Source: Candidatus Peregrinibacteria bacterium CG_4_9_14_0_2_um_filter_53_11
GTDB lineage: Bacteria > Patescibacteriota > Gracilibacteria > UBA1369 > UM-FILTER-53-11
Assembly (NCBI GenBank): GCA_002788775.1
Contig: PFRX01000046.1
Span: 1 to 57,925 of the forward strand
Reading direction: 5' to 3'
DNA: 57,925 nt
Shown here: positions 1 to 7,718 of the stretch, piece by piece
How the letters are laid out: each line of letters opens with the position of its first letter
Numbering within the stretch: the first letter of the stretch is position 1
Position numbers and translations under genes: made by a program
Notes under the pieces: model-generated
Databases searched by the model: none
What the model saw: only the letters and a program-made list of their open reading frames with translations
What the model was told of the DNA's origin: nothing

Positions 1-2148
1 AATCTGAAAAACCGCGTCTCGACCTACTTCCGCAAGGGCTATGCGCACTCATCAAGAACTCATAAGATGCTGAGTCTGGTCTCCGACTTTGAGTTTACCG
101 AAACCGACTCCGAACTCGAGGCTCTCTTGCTTGAGCACAACCTCATAAAACAACTTCGGCCCAAGTACAACATCCTGATGAAGGATGATAAGAGTTACGT
201 CTATATTGAGGTTAAGACCAACGAGGACTTTCCCCGCATCCGAGTGATTCGCGAGCGTAGTCTCGACAAGGCGGCCCAGGGAGAGAAGGGGCCCGTAAAA
301 TATTTCGGACCGAAGCTGGCAGCAAACAAAGTCTATGAGACTCTCCGCATCCTCAAAAAACTCTTCCCATTCAGACACTGCAATCTCAACATCGCCTGGA
401 AAGGAAGCGAGGAGCAGAAAAAGAGTCTCTCAAAAGGAGGGGAGCCGGAGAAGACAAGTGTAGAGGTAACCAATCGGGTGATCGACTATCCCTGCCTCGA
501 CTATTATATAAAGCGCTGCCCGGGCCCTTGTATCGGTGCGATCGATCCTGCATCGTACCGTCGAATCATCGATGAGGTGATGAACTTTCTCAAGGGAAAA
601 AGCGAGGAGCTGGAGCAGCAGCTTGAAGATGACATGCGTGAGGCGGCAATGAACAAGCTCTTCGAAAAAGCCGCTCGAATCCGCGACAAGCTCTTTGCCG
701 TACAGACAATCGTTGAAAAACAGAAAATAACTAATCGCGCACGCGTCGACACGGATGTAGTTAACGTGGTCGGACTCAACGGCCACCTCTACTTCACGCT
801 CCTAATGATCCGCAACGGCAAGCTGACAGACCAGGAAAACTTCATCTTCGACGCCCTCGAAGTCGGGGAGCAGACAAGCGATGACGAACTCCGCGAGGCC
901 ATTCACGCCTTCGTCACCCAGTATTACGAACGAGCCGGCGAAATACCCCGAGAAATTATCGTCCCGGACGTCTTCGAGGAGACGCAGGTCCTGGAGGACT
1001 GGCTGGTTAAAAATGGCGCCTCCAAAGTCACCATCACCTATCCACAGAAGGGCCAGAAAAACGAGCTCCTCGAACTGGCGCACAAGAATGCCCTCGCCTT
1101 TGCCCGCCAGCACCGCATCAAGTGGCTCACGGCTCAAGATGACGAGAAAGCGGCCGAGCGACTCGGTGAACTTATCGGGCTACCTCAAGGAACACCCCTC
1201 AAACGTATCGAGGGCTTTGACATCTCGCACTTGGGCGGCGAGCAGACCGTGGCCTCGATGGTCGTATTTCACAAGGGACGGGCCCTTTCCAAAGACTATC
1301 GGCACTTCCGACTTCGCACCGTACAGGGCAAGCCCGATGACTACAAGAGTATGGCCGAGATCCTCACACGCCGGCTGAAGTACCTGACCAAAAATGAGAC
1401 CCTCTCCCTCAAAAAGGCGACAAAGAAGGATGCGGAGTTTGTAGAGAAGGTACTCGGCGCACCAACAAAGACACCGCAAGAACGTCCTGGCTCCACAAAA
1501 ACCTTCGTTCTCCGCGAGGGCGAGACCCTCATCGGCGCAGCCCGCCTGACCGATCACAAGCGCCACCTCTTCTCGCTCGACAGCATCTACCTAGACCCCA
1601 AAAAGAGCGACGAGGAGAGCCTCCTCTTTCTTATAAAAAAACTGATCCAGGGAACAAGAGATTCCAAGGCGCGCCTTTATGCCCGTCCGAACGAAAAAGA
1701 CCGAGAGCTCTACCAACGCTATGGTTTTAGAGAGATAGACAAGGTACCCGGGGAGATCCAAGCTGCCTTCAACGACCAGAAGAGGACGAAGCTCGGTACC
1801 AAGAAGACTACGACCAAGTCGGAGGGAGGGGTACTGGCCCTCTACGCCACTCAGATGGGAGGCAAAGACAACTCTTTTTCGGCACGTCCTGATCTCCTCC
1901 TCATTGACGGGGGCAAGGGACAGCTGGGAATGGTTATCGAGGTCCTAAAAAAGCTCAAGATAGAGATCCCCGTTATCTCACTGGCCAAGAGGCTCGAGGA
2001 GATTTACGTACCCGGCTTCGCAGCTCCAATCCTCCTTCAGGAGGGGGATAGTGTTCTCAAACTTCTCCAGCACATCCGCGACGAATCCCACCGCTTTGCG
2101 ATAACCTTCCAGCGCTCGCTCCACCGAAAAGCACTTCTCGAGAGCTAA
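1..2148 (+). CDS. uvrC: UvrABC excinuclease subunit C, 5' partial, with inserted GNAT-like domain
   Basis: The frame is open from base 1 (NLKNRVSTYFRKGY...), which is the middle of the GIY-YIG nuclease domain, so the true start lies upstream. UvrC makes the two incisions flanking a UvrB-bound lesion in nucleotide excision repair. Visible parts in order: the GIY-YIG remainder, a UVR motif (about bases 565-720), then the RNase H-like endonuclease domain with FDISHLGG, LLLIDGGKGQL and IRDESHRFAITF, so the second nuclease centre looks intact. About 160 residues (bases 1393-1884) are inserted between the conserved DDYKSMAEILTRR and RPDLLLIDGG blocks, where the family normally has a short linker. 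The protein stops at FQRSLHRKALLES, just after the nuclease domain, so the usual C-terminal (HhH)2 DNA-binding domain is absent; no such domain is readable in the bases that follow. Confidence 0.96.
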   Translation, partial: NLKNRVSTYFRKGYAHSSRTHKMLSLVSDFEFTETDSELEALLLEHNLIKQLRPKYNILMKDDKSYVYIEVKTNEDFPRIRVIRERSLDKAAQGEKGPVKYFGPKLAANKVYETLRILKKLFPFRHCNLNIAWKGSEEQKKSLSKGGEPEKTSVEVTNRVIDYPCLDYYIKRCPGPCIGAIDPASYRRIIDEVMNFLKGKSEELEQQLEDDMREAAMNKLFEKAARIRDKLFAVQTIVEKQKITNRARVDTDVVNVVGLNGHLYFTLLMIRNGKLTDQENFIFDALEVGEQTSDDELREAIHAFVTQYYERAGEIPREIIVPDVFEETQVLEDWLVKNGASKVTITYPQKGQKNELLELAHKNALAFARQHRIKWLTAQDDEKAAERLGELIGLPQGTPLKRIEGFDISHLGGEQTVASMVVFHKGRALSKDYRHFRLRTVQGKPDDYKSMAEILTRRLKYLTKNETLSLKKATKKDAEFVEKVLGAPTKTPQERPGSTKTFVLREGETLIGAARLTDHKRHLFSLDSIYLDPKKSDEESLLFLIKKLIQGTRDSKARLYARPNEKDRELYQRYGFREIDKVPGEIQAAFNDQKRTKLGTKKTTTKSEGGVLALYATQMGGKDNSFSARPDLLLIDGGKGQLGMVIEVLKKLKIEIPVISLAKRLEEIYVPGFAAPILLQEGDSVLKLLQHIRDESHRFAITFQRSLHRKALLES
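1393..1884 (+). other. GNAT acetyltransferase-like insertion inside UvrC
   Basis: This segment is in frame within uvrC and resembles a GNAT fold. It opens with a LKKATKKDAEF-type first strand and helix, continues with TFVLREGETLIGAARL and SLDSIYLDP (the strands that normally precede the acetyl-CoA loop), and ends with ARPNEKDRELYQRYGFREID, which is like the YxxxGF motif B of the family. The usual RxxGxG/A acetyl-CoA loop is not recognisable; LDPKKSDEESLL stands in its place. A structural or binding role is therefore as likely as catalysis. The assignment is by pattern only. Confidence 0.6.
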
Positions 2149-2236
2149 CAGAGCCTCCCACCCCGCAGCCACCTCTGCTTCAGCCAGACCTTGGCCAAAC
2201 TCGGCCCAGCCATGCATCCAGCCACCCCTCATCCTC

Positions 2237-2710
2237 ATGTTTAACATCGACCTCATCGTCCTCGGCAAACTCAAAGAAGACTACCTCCGTGCGGCTGAAG
2301 AGGAGTACACCAAGCGTCTGGGCACCTATGCGAAGCTCACTATCATCGAGCTCACCGAGGAGCCCTTCCGCGACCCTGAGGGTGAGCTCAACTCTATCCG
2401 GGAACGCGAGGCGACTAAGATTAGGCAGCGCATCGCTCCGGGCAGCTTTGTGATCGCCCTCGACGAGCGGGGAGGGGAGTATACTTCAGTTGATTTTGCC
2501 CACATGCTTGAGAAAAAGTCGTCGCAAGGGCAGAAGCTCGTTTTCGTTATGGGGGGGCCTCTCGGCCTGGACCGCGACCTCCTCAAGTCGGCAGACCTGA
2601 AGCTCTCACTCTCCCCACTGACCTTCACCCACCAGATGGCTCGAATACTCCTCTTGGAGCAGCTCTATCGCGCCGGCACAATCCTCAACAAAAAGCGTTA
2701 TCACTATTAG
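2237..2710 (+). CDS. rlmH: 23S rRNA (pseudouridine1915-N3)-methyltransferase RlmH
   Basis: The 157-residue protein matches the small SPOUT enzyme RlmH over its full length (family about 155 residues). It methylates pseudouridine 1915 in helix 69 of 23S rRNA using S-adenosylmethionine, acting on assembled ribosomes. Family blocks visible are the N-terminal IDLIVLGKLKEDYL, then IALDERGGEYTS, the knot region FVMGGPLGLD, and the C-terminal LSPLTFTHQMARILLLEQLYRA followed by KRYHY. It lies 88 bases after uvrC on the same strand, probably co-transcribed. No Shine-Dalgarno sequence precedes the ATG. A weak hairpin (2731-2745) and a T-run follow the stop, before the tRNA gene. Confidence 0.95.
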   Translation: MFNIDLIVLGKLKEDYLRAAEEEYTKRLGTYAKLTIIELTEEPFRDPEGELNSIREREATKIRQRIAPGSFVIALDERGGEYTSVDFAHMLEKKSSQGQKLVFVMGGPLGLDRDLLKSADLKLSLSPLTFTHQMARILLLEQLYRAGTILNKKRYHY

Positions 2711-2768
2711 ATGGACAAGCTGGCTAAAGCCGCTAAACTGTAGCGTGTTCCCCCTTTTTATTATATAC

Positions 2769-2853
2769 GCCCAGGTGGCGGAATTGGTAGACGCGCACGA
2801 CTCAAAATCGTGTCCCGCAAGGGGTGAGGGTTCGATTCCCTCCCTGGGCACCA
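2769..2853 (+). tRNA. tRNA-Leu (anticodon CAA)
   Basis: A class II tRNA with acceptor arms GCCCAGG (2769-2775) and CCTGGGC (2843-2849), discriminator A at 2850 and an encoded CCA at 2851-2853. The anticodon stem CACGA/TCGTG closes a CTCAAAA loop (2801-2807), giving anticodon CAA at 2803-2805, which reads UUG. The T arm AGGGTTCGATTCCCT and a long variable arm (CCCGCAAGGGG region) are clear. The start codon of obg follows only 7 bases after the CCA end, so tRNA 3' processing may define the obg mRNA 5' end. Confidence 0.97.
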
Positions 2854-2860
2854 TATTCAC

Positions 2861-4207
2861 ATGTTTTGCGACGAAGCTCACGTTCATTTTGTAGCAGGTC
2901 AAGGCGGTAGCGGTTCGATCTCTTACCGCCGAGAAAAGTACATTCCCAAAGGAGGGCCCGACGGAGGAAACGGGGGCCAAGGTGGTTCTATCTACCTTAT
3001 TGGCGATGACAACATCAACACCCTGATAACCTTTGACACCCACAAGCACTTCCGCGCCGAGCGAGGTGGACCGGGCGAGGGGAATAATAAGGCGGGTGCC
3101 GATGCCGAAGATCTCTACCTAAAAGTCCCTGTCGGGACGATTGTTTATGATGAGAAAAAGAAAAAGATGATCGGCGAGGTGAAGACACCGGGAGAGACGC
3201 TCCTGTTGGCCCGTGGCGGGCGCGGAGGCTACGGCAATGCTCACTTCAAAAGCTCAACACGTCAGACGCCGAGCTTTGCCGAACTTGGTGAGCCGGGAGG
3301 GGAGTTTAACTATATTCTGGAGCTTCAGCTCGTAGCGGATGTCGGCTTCGTCGGCCTCCCCTCGGTGGGAAAGTCGACACTTCTCGCGCACGTCTCGAAT
3401 GCCCGTCCGAAGATCGCCTCCTATCACTTTACTACACTCATCCCAAACCTTGGCGTTGTCTCTCTGAGGCAGTTTGGAGGAAGCGACGAACAGAGTTTTG
3501 TAGCCTGCGATCTGCCCGGACTGATCGAAGGGGCCCACGAGGGAAAAGGGCTCGGCATCAAGTTCCTCAAGCACGTCGCCCGCAATCGCGTTCTCGTCCA
3601 CGTCCTCGACGTCAACTCGCTCGACCCCCACGAAGATTACGTCAACATTAAGGAGGAGCTCCGCCGCTACGACCGCTCTCTGGCAAAGAAACCCACTCTC
3701 GTCGTTTTCAATAAGATCGACTCGGTGAGCCCCGAAGCCGTGGATGAGGTAGTAGCGGCTTTTCAGAAAAAACACCCACGCATAAAGCCCATCTACCGGA
3801 TCTCCGCGGTAAGCGGAGAAGGCCTCAAAGAGCTTATGCACGCCCTCTGGAAGACGCTGGAGAAAGAGCTTAAGCTTGCGCGCAAGGCCGCAAAGCCGGC
3901 GAAAGAGACTAAGCCGGAGTTCAAACTCTTCACTCCCGCCGCCGAGGAAAATGAGAAGTCGTTTACCGTTCATGTCCGACGTCTCGGCAAGCGCAAGAGC
4001 AGCTTTGAGGTAAGAGGCCGACGCATCGAACAGATCGTCGTAATGAGCAACTTCACCAATCAAGAGGCCGTGGCCCGCGTCTACGATGTCTGTGAAAAGC
4101 TGGGAATAGACAAGGCGCTCAAGCAGATTGGAGCCCGTTTTGGCGACGACTTCCGCATTGGAGGACACTCACTCATCTACCGCTGGGGCATACAGAAGGC
4201 CTCCTAA
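2861..4207 (+). CDS. obg: Obg-family GTPase (ObgE/CgtA)
   Basis: This is a ribosome-associated GTPase involved in 50S maturation and stress control. The 448 residues contain the glycine-rich Obg domain (residues 1-155; GGSGSISYRREKYIPKGGP and repeated GG), a TRAFAC G domain with G1 GLPSVGKST (about 164-172), G3 CDLPGLIEGA and G4 NKID, and a C-terminal OCT domain ending near DFRIGGHSLIYR. The ATG is 7 bases after the tRNA-Leu CCA end, there is no Shine-Dalgarno sequence, and the gene probably shares a transcript with the tRNA. The order obg-pth-rplU is a rearrangement of the usual rplU-rpmA-obg cluster. Confidence 0.97.
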   Translation: MFCDEAHVHFVAGQGGSGSISYRREKYIPKGGPDGGNGGQGGSIYLIGDDNINTLITFDTHKHFRAERGGPGEGNNKAGADAEDLYLKVPVGTIVYDEKKKKMIGEVKTPGETLLLARGGRGGYGNAHFKSSTRQTPSFAELGEPGGEFNYILELQLVADVGFVGLPSVGKSTLLAHVSNARPKIASYHFTTLIPNLGVVSLRQFGGSDEQSFVACDLPGLIEGAHEGKGLGIKFLKHVARNRVLVHVLDVNSLDPHEDYVNIKEELRRYDRSLAKKPTLVVFNKIDSVSPEAVDEVVAAFQKKHPRIKPIYRISAVSGEGLKELMHALWKTLEKELKLARKAAKPAKETKPEFKLFTPAAEENEKSFTVHVRRLGKRKSSFEVRGRRIEQIVVMSNFTNQEAVARVYDVCEKLGIDKALKQIGARFGDDFRIGGHSLIYRWGIQKAS

Positions 4208-4219
4208 TACTCATAAACT

Positions 4220-4801
4220 ATGATTCTCATCGTCGGACTGGGAAATCCCGGAAGCGAGTACCGCACAACGCGCCACAATGTGGGATTTATGTGCGTCGAG
4301 CAGCTCCAAAAGCAGCTCGGCTTTCCCGAGTTCCAAGAAAAAAAACAGTTCTCCGCGCGGATCAGTGAGGCGAATATAGAGGGAGAGAAGACCATTATGG
4401 CCCTTCCCGAGACCTTCATGAACCTCTCGGGCGAGGCGGTACTAAAACTCATGAGCTTCTATAAGATCAGCCCAACCGACCTCTGGGTTGTCTACGACGA
4501 CATCGACCTTCCTTTTGGTGAGCTCAGACTCAGAGCAGAAGGTTCAGCGGGAACTCATAACGGAATGCGCTCAATCTGCTCACAAATCGGCACGGCCTTC
4601 CCACGTCTCCGCATAGGCATAGAGAGCAGGGGAGAGAGCGCACCCGCGCAACAGGATCTGAGCTCCTTCGTCCTCTCTCCATTCTCGAAAGAAGAAGAGC
4701 CACTCCTGCCGGAACTGATAAAAAAGGCCGCAAACATCCTTGAGACTGCCGTCCGTGAGGGCTTCCCCAAGGCGCTCGACCTGCTCAACAGCCAGCGGTA
4801 A
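4220..4801 (+). CDS. pth: Peptidyl-tRNA hydrolase
   Basis: The enzyme releases tRNA from peptidyl-tRNAs that drop off the ribosome. The 193-residue length fits the bacterial Pth family. The N-terminal MILIVGLGNPGSEY contains the conserved Asn9, and TRHNVGF contains the catalytic His19. Further signatures are FMNLSGEAV, VVYDDIDLPFGELRLR and GSAGTHNGMRSI. It follows obg by 12 bases without a Shine-Dalgarno sequence and is probably in the same operon. Confidence 0.97.
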   Translation: MILIVGLGNPGSEYRTTRHNVGFMCVEQLQKQLGFPEFQEKKQFSARISEANIEGEKTIMALPETFMNLSGEAVLKLMSFYKISPTDLWVVYDDIDLPFGELRLRAEGSAGTHNGMRSICSQIGTAFPRLRIGIESRGESAPAQQDLSSFVLSPFSKEEEPLLPELIKKAANILETAVREGFPKALDLLNSQR

Positions 4802-4821
4802 AGAATTCCCCCCAAAATTAC

Positions 4822-4850
4822 TTGCCTTTTGCAATTCAATAACCTATAGT
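4822..4850 (+). promoter_or_regulatory. Sigma70-type promoter of rplU, leaderless spacing
   Basis: The -35 box TTGCCT (4822-4827), a 17-base spacer and the -10 box TATAGT (4845-4850) are followed by only 9 bases before the rplU ATG. Initiation at the usual distance would place the 5' end at or within a few bases of the start codon. No Shine-Dalgarno sequence is present. Confidence 0.7.
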
Positions 4851-4859
4851 ACCCCCGCT

Positions 4860-5153
4860 ATGTTTGCAATTGTAGAAATCGGCGGAAAACAATACAAGAT
4901 CACTGAGGACGAGACGATTCGCGTTGAGATGGTCGACCCCTCAACATGCAAAGTCCTCCTCGTATCAGATGGAAAGACGACGCAGATCGGCACTCCCTAC
5001 CTGGACAATGCCACAGTTGGTCTTGAGGTAACCCACACAGGAAAAGACAAGAAGGTCATCATGTTCAAGATGAAGTCCAAGAAACGTTACCGCCGTCTCC
5101 GCGGGCACCGACAGCCTTTCAACGAGATGAAGGTCGGAAAGATCTCGGCCTAA
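4860..5153 (+). CDS. rplU: 50S ribosomal protein L21
   Basis: Structural protein of the large subunit that contacts 23S rRNA. The 97 residues begin MFAIVEIGGKQYKI, the L21 signature, and end with the basic MKSKKRYRRLRGHRQ segment. An upstream in-frame extension to 4740 exists, but it overlaps pth and lacks similarity to L21; the start at 4860 fits both the family and the promoter at 4822-4850. The partner rpmA (L27), which normally follows rplU, is absent here: a terminator follows instead. Confidence 0.97.
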   Translation: MFAIVEIGGKQYKITEDETIRVEMVDPSTCKVLLVSDGKTTQIGTPYLDNATVGLEVTHTGKDKKVIMFKMKSKKRYRRLRGHRQPFNEMKVGKISA

Positions 5154-5201
5154 CCTACGAGCAACCTCCTCAGCAGTAGGCCAAACAAGAAGACTACTCC
5201 T

Positions 5202-5225
5202 CAGCCACACTCTGGCTGTTTTTTT
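5202..5225 (+). terminator. Rho-independent terminator after rplU
   Basis: A stem CAGCCA (5202-5207) pairs with TGGCTG (5213-5218) around a CACTC loop and is followed by seven T residues. It ends the uvrC-to-rplU strand block just before the convergent pseudouridine synthase gene. Confidence 0.85.
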
Positions 5226-5235
5226 GTGGAAAAAA

Positions 5236-6138
5236 CTAGGAAAGGGAGTCCAAAACCTTCTGGAGGTCCGGAGGAAGGGGGGAGTCGACGACTACCTTTT
5301 TCTTGGTAGAAGGATCGACGAAACTCAGCTTGTGCGCATGAAGGAACTGGCGGCCAAGGCCCAAGCGCTCTTTAAAGACCTTGTTGGCCTTCAAATTACC
5401 ATAGGTTGCATCTCCAACTATGGGAAAGCCGATACTGGCCGTGTGCACGCGGATCTGATGAGTGCGGCCGGTTTTAGGGGAAAAGCTCACGAAAGAATAG
5501 ACGTCCTCCGTTCCTTGATCGCAAAGGACTGAGTCCACATGATAGTCCGTGTAGGCATCACGCGCCTGCGGGAGCTGAGAGATCGCCATCTTCTTGCGAT
5601 TCTTACGACTGCGGAAGATACCTCCCTCGATAGCTCCATCAGTGGGTTCGAGCGCACCAATAACGAGCGCCCTGTAAACTTTCTGGACGCGACGCTCCTT
5701 CCACTGCTCCTGCAGAGCCGCCTGTGCCACGGGGTCTTTTGCGGCTATAAGAATCCCGGAGGTATCCTTATCCAGACGGTGAACCGAAAAGAGCCCCTCT
5801 GAGGCGATAAGCTGCTCGGTTGTGATTCCGGCAGGCTTGTCTAGCGCGACACACCCCTCAGTTTCATAGAGACGAGCAACAACCGGAAGATCCTTTAGGG
5901 AAGAGCGCAAGAGCTGTCCTTGTGCCGTTTTTGAGTACTTTTTTTGTTCAATAAAAGCCTCGAGAGCCGCGGCCGTGACGTCAACCTCCTCACCTTCCTT
6001 AATAACAGTGTTAGGACGCACCGCCTTTCGCCCCCGCACCTCAACGCCCACCTCACGGATAAAGCTCTGCAGGAGGCTGCGGGATATCTCGGGAAAGGCC
6101 TGTGATAAGTGCTGGTCAAGACGCATGGGCTTCATCAT
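5236..6138 (-). CDS. RluA-family 23S rRNA pseudouridine synthase (RluD-like)
   Basis: The enzyme isomerises uridine to pseudouridine in rRNA. The 300 residues have an S4 RNA-binding domain (about 5-55; RLDQHLSQAFPEISRS) and an RluA catalytic domain with HRLDKDTSGIL at about 120-130, Asp123 being the predicted catalytic residue. Also present are ALDKPAGITTE, VYRALV and the C-terminal GRTHQIRVHTASIGFPIVGD. The architecture fits RluD or RluB/C-like enzymes; the exact target uridines cannot be told from sequence. Its ATG overlaps the stop of the upstream gene (ATGA), so it is translationally coupled to it. Confidence 0.93.
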   Translation of the reverse strand: MMKPMRLDQHLSQAFPEISRSLLQSFIREVGVEVRGRKAVRPNTVIKEGEEVDVTAAALEAFIEQKKYSKTAQGQLLRSSLKDLPVVARLYETEGCVALDKPAGITTEQLIASEGLFSVHRLDKDTSGILIAAKDPVAQAALQEQWKERRVQKVYRALVIGALEPTDGAIEGGIFRSRKNRKKMAISQLPQARDAYTDYHVDSVLCDQGTEDVYSFVSFSPKTGRTHQIRVHTASIGFPIVGDATYGNLKANKVFKERLGLGRQFLHAHKLSFVDPSTKKKVVVDSPLPPDLQKVLDSLS

Positions 6139-7718
6139 AGCACAGGATCGCCCTCAGCGGCTGGTTTAACAAGCCCCTTCAATACGGGGAAAAAAGGAAG
6201 TGCACGGCCGGCGGCTGCCCGCCTTTCTACCGCACGCTCATGGACCAGCCCACCAACAGTATTAACTAAGCCACCCAGCTGGGGGGGATAGAAATTTGGG
6301 GGGAGGGGATCAGCTCCATTGTCGCAGGCCCAGTCGAAAAGTCCGTCACGCTCGGCGGCACTTATTTTGAGACCCTTACAAACTTCCTTTCGAACATTCT
6401 TAACGTTGCTGTTAGCACGGAGAAAGCGGCGCACAGTTCCCATGGCATCGATCATAACCTCAACCGGCCCATTGGTTCGAAGGCCACGAGTTTGCGGATC
6501 GGTCATATGGTCCACCGTCCAACCACCCGCATTATAGCCGGGAACCGTGTTCAAGTGGCCGCGAAGTTGATAGTAAGGGTCGACACGCTCAACACCCCCA
6601 TCCTGACGGAAGGCGTGACCGGCAAGGCGGTCGACAACCTGAAAGTGCTGAGCTGCTCGCTCAGAATCTCCCTTGATAACGCCATCCTCCATTGCACAGA
6701 CAAGGCCGGCGCGCACCCAGCTGTGACTATCCATTTTCAAGATGCCTGAGTCACCGAATGGCGAGATCTTCCTACTGTTTCCGGGATAGACGACAGCTCC
6801 TCCCTCGGCCAAGATCTGAGCGACAAGTGCCGCATTGGCAAGGGGATAGGCGGCAGCCTTGTTTAGCTCATCCGGCGTCGTCGGCCTTATCCAGTCTGGC
6901 AGCATGTGACGGACGATACCGCTAAAAGGAATCGACATCGTTGGCGGTTGATCACTTGGAGAAGCAGCTTCTCCCACTGGAAGATCAGTAAGATATCTAC
7001 GATCAGCCGTAGCGCCCAAAAGCGCTGACGTGTCATTAAGGAGGGCAGTGCGGAGCTGAGAATCAGCGCTGAGCGCGGCCAAACTCCCCCAGGCGCCGCC
7101 ATAGACATCGTCAAATCCAAACATCTCAGCGGTGGCATCAGCAAGGGCAACACGGCACGACTCTTGGCGTCGCACACCCCGGGCGGCCCTCTCGTCACTC
7201 TCGTCGCCCTCTCCGCGCAGGACACGCTCAACCTCCTGAAGCGTCTTTCCCTGAGCGACCATAAGCCCGATCAGTCGTGCGGCACCATCTACAAACGGAA
7301 CAAGCCGAGATGTGGAGCCCCCCTCCCTATCACTTTGGCGAGCAGCAAGATCCGCGGCACCTGCGAGGTAGCCATAGAAGTTGAAGGGCGCGCCCTGCTG
7401 ACAATAAGCTATAGAGGGGACGCCAACCGGACAGCTTAAGGTATCCGGCGTGATAGATCGAACATCGAGTTTAGGCTCTACAGATAGATCATGGGGATGT
7501 TCGTTTACAGATGGAGGGAGGACAGGCCCCAGACGATCGCGTCGTCCCGCGACTATACTGCGTGGGGAAGCAACAGCCCGAGGAGAAAGCTGATCGAATC
7601 CTTGAATCCGGCCGGTGTGACCGGGCAGCGCTGAACGTTGACGCTCTGCCCGCGCTTGAGCGGGAGAGGTCAAGGAGTCAGCTCCTCTAGACCATGTAGA
7701 TGGGACTGATGCATTCAT
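6135..7718 (-). CDS. Unknown protein, middle gene of TrmB-RluD operon
   Basis: I do not recognise this 527-residue protein. There is no signal peptide or membrane segment. The first 100 or so residues are rich in Arg, Ser and Pro and look disordered; the rest looks globular, with conserved-looking stretches such as PFNFYGYLAGAADLAAR, GYNAGGWTVDHMTDPQTRG and VRRFLRANSNVKNVRKEV. Its ATG overlaps the stop of the TrmB-like gene (ATGA at 7715-7718) and its TGA overlaps the next ATG (6135-6138). It is thus the centre of a tightly coupled three-gene unit, which supports it being a real gene. Function unknown. Confidence 0.8.
   Translation of the reverse strand: MNASVPSTWSRGADSLTSPAQARAERQRSALPGHTGRIQGFDQLSPRAVASPRSIVAGRRDRLGPVLPPSVNEHPHDLSVEPKLDVRSITPDTLSCPVGVPSIAYCQQGAPFNFYGYLAGAADLAARQSDREGGSTSRLVPFVDGAARLIGLMVAQGKTLQEVERVLRGEGDESDERAARGVRRQESCRVALADATAEMFGFDDVYGGAWGSLAALSADSQLRTALLNDTSALLGATADRRYLTDLPVGEAASPSDQPPTMSIPFSGIVRHMLPDWIRPTTPDELNKAAAYPLANAALVAQILAEGGAVVYPGNSRKISPFGDSGILKMDSHSWVRAGLVCAMEDGVIKGDSERAAQHFQVVDRLAGHAFRQDGGVERVDPYYQLRGHLNTVPGYNAGGWTVDHMTDPQTRGLRTNGPVEVMIDAMGTVRRFLRANSNVKNVRKEVCKGLKISAAERDGLFDWACDNGADPLPPNFYPPQLGGLVNTVGGLVHERAVERRAAAGRALPFFPVLKGLVKPAAEGDPVL

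Noticed and set aside
2731-2760. CGCTA/TAGCG hairpin plus T-run as a terminator after rlmH
   Set aside because: Five-base stem separated from the T-run by about ten bases; the T-rich stretch may instead belong to the tRNA promoter.
3254-4168. A 304-codon minus-strand frame opposite obg
   Set aside because: It is entirely antisense to the Obg GTPase and has no recognisable domain or start signal.
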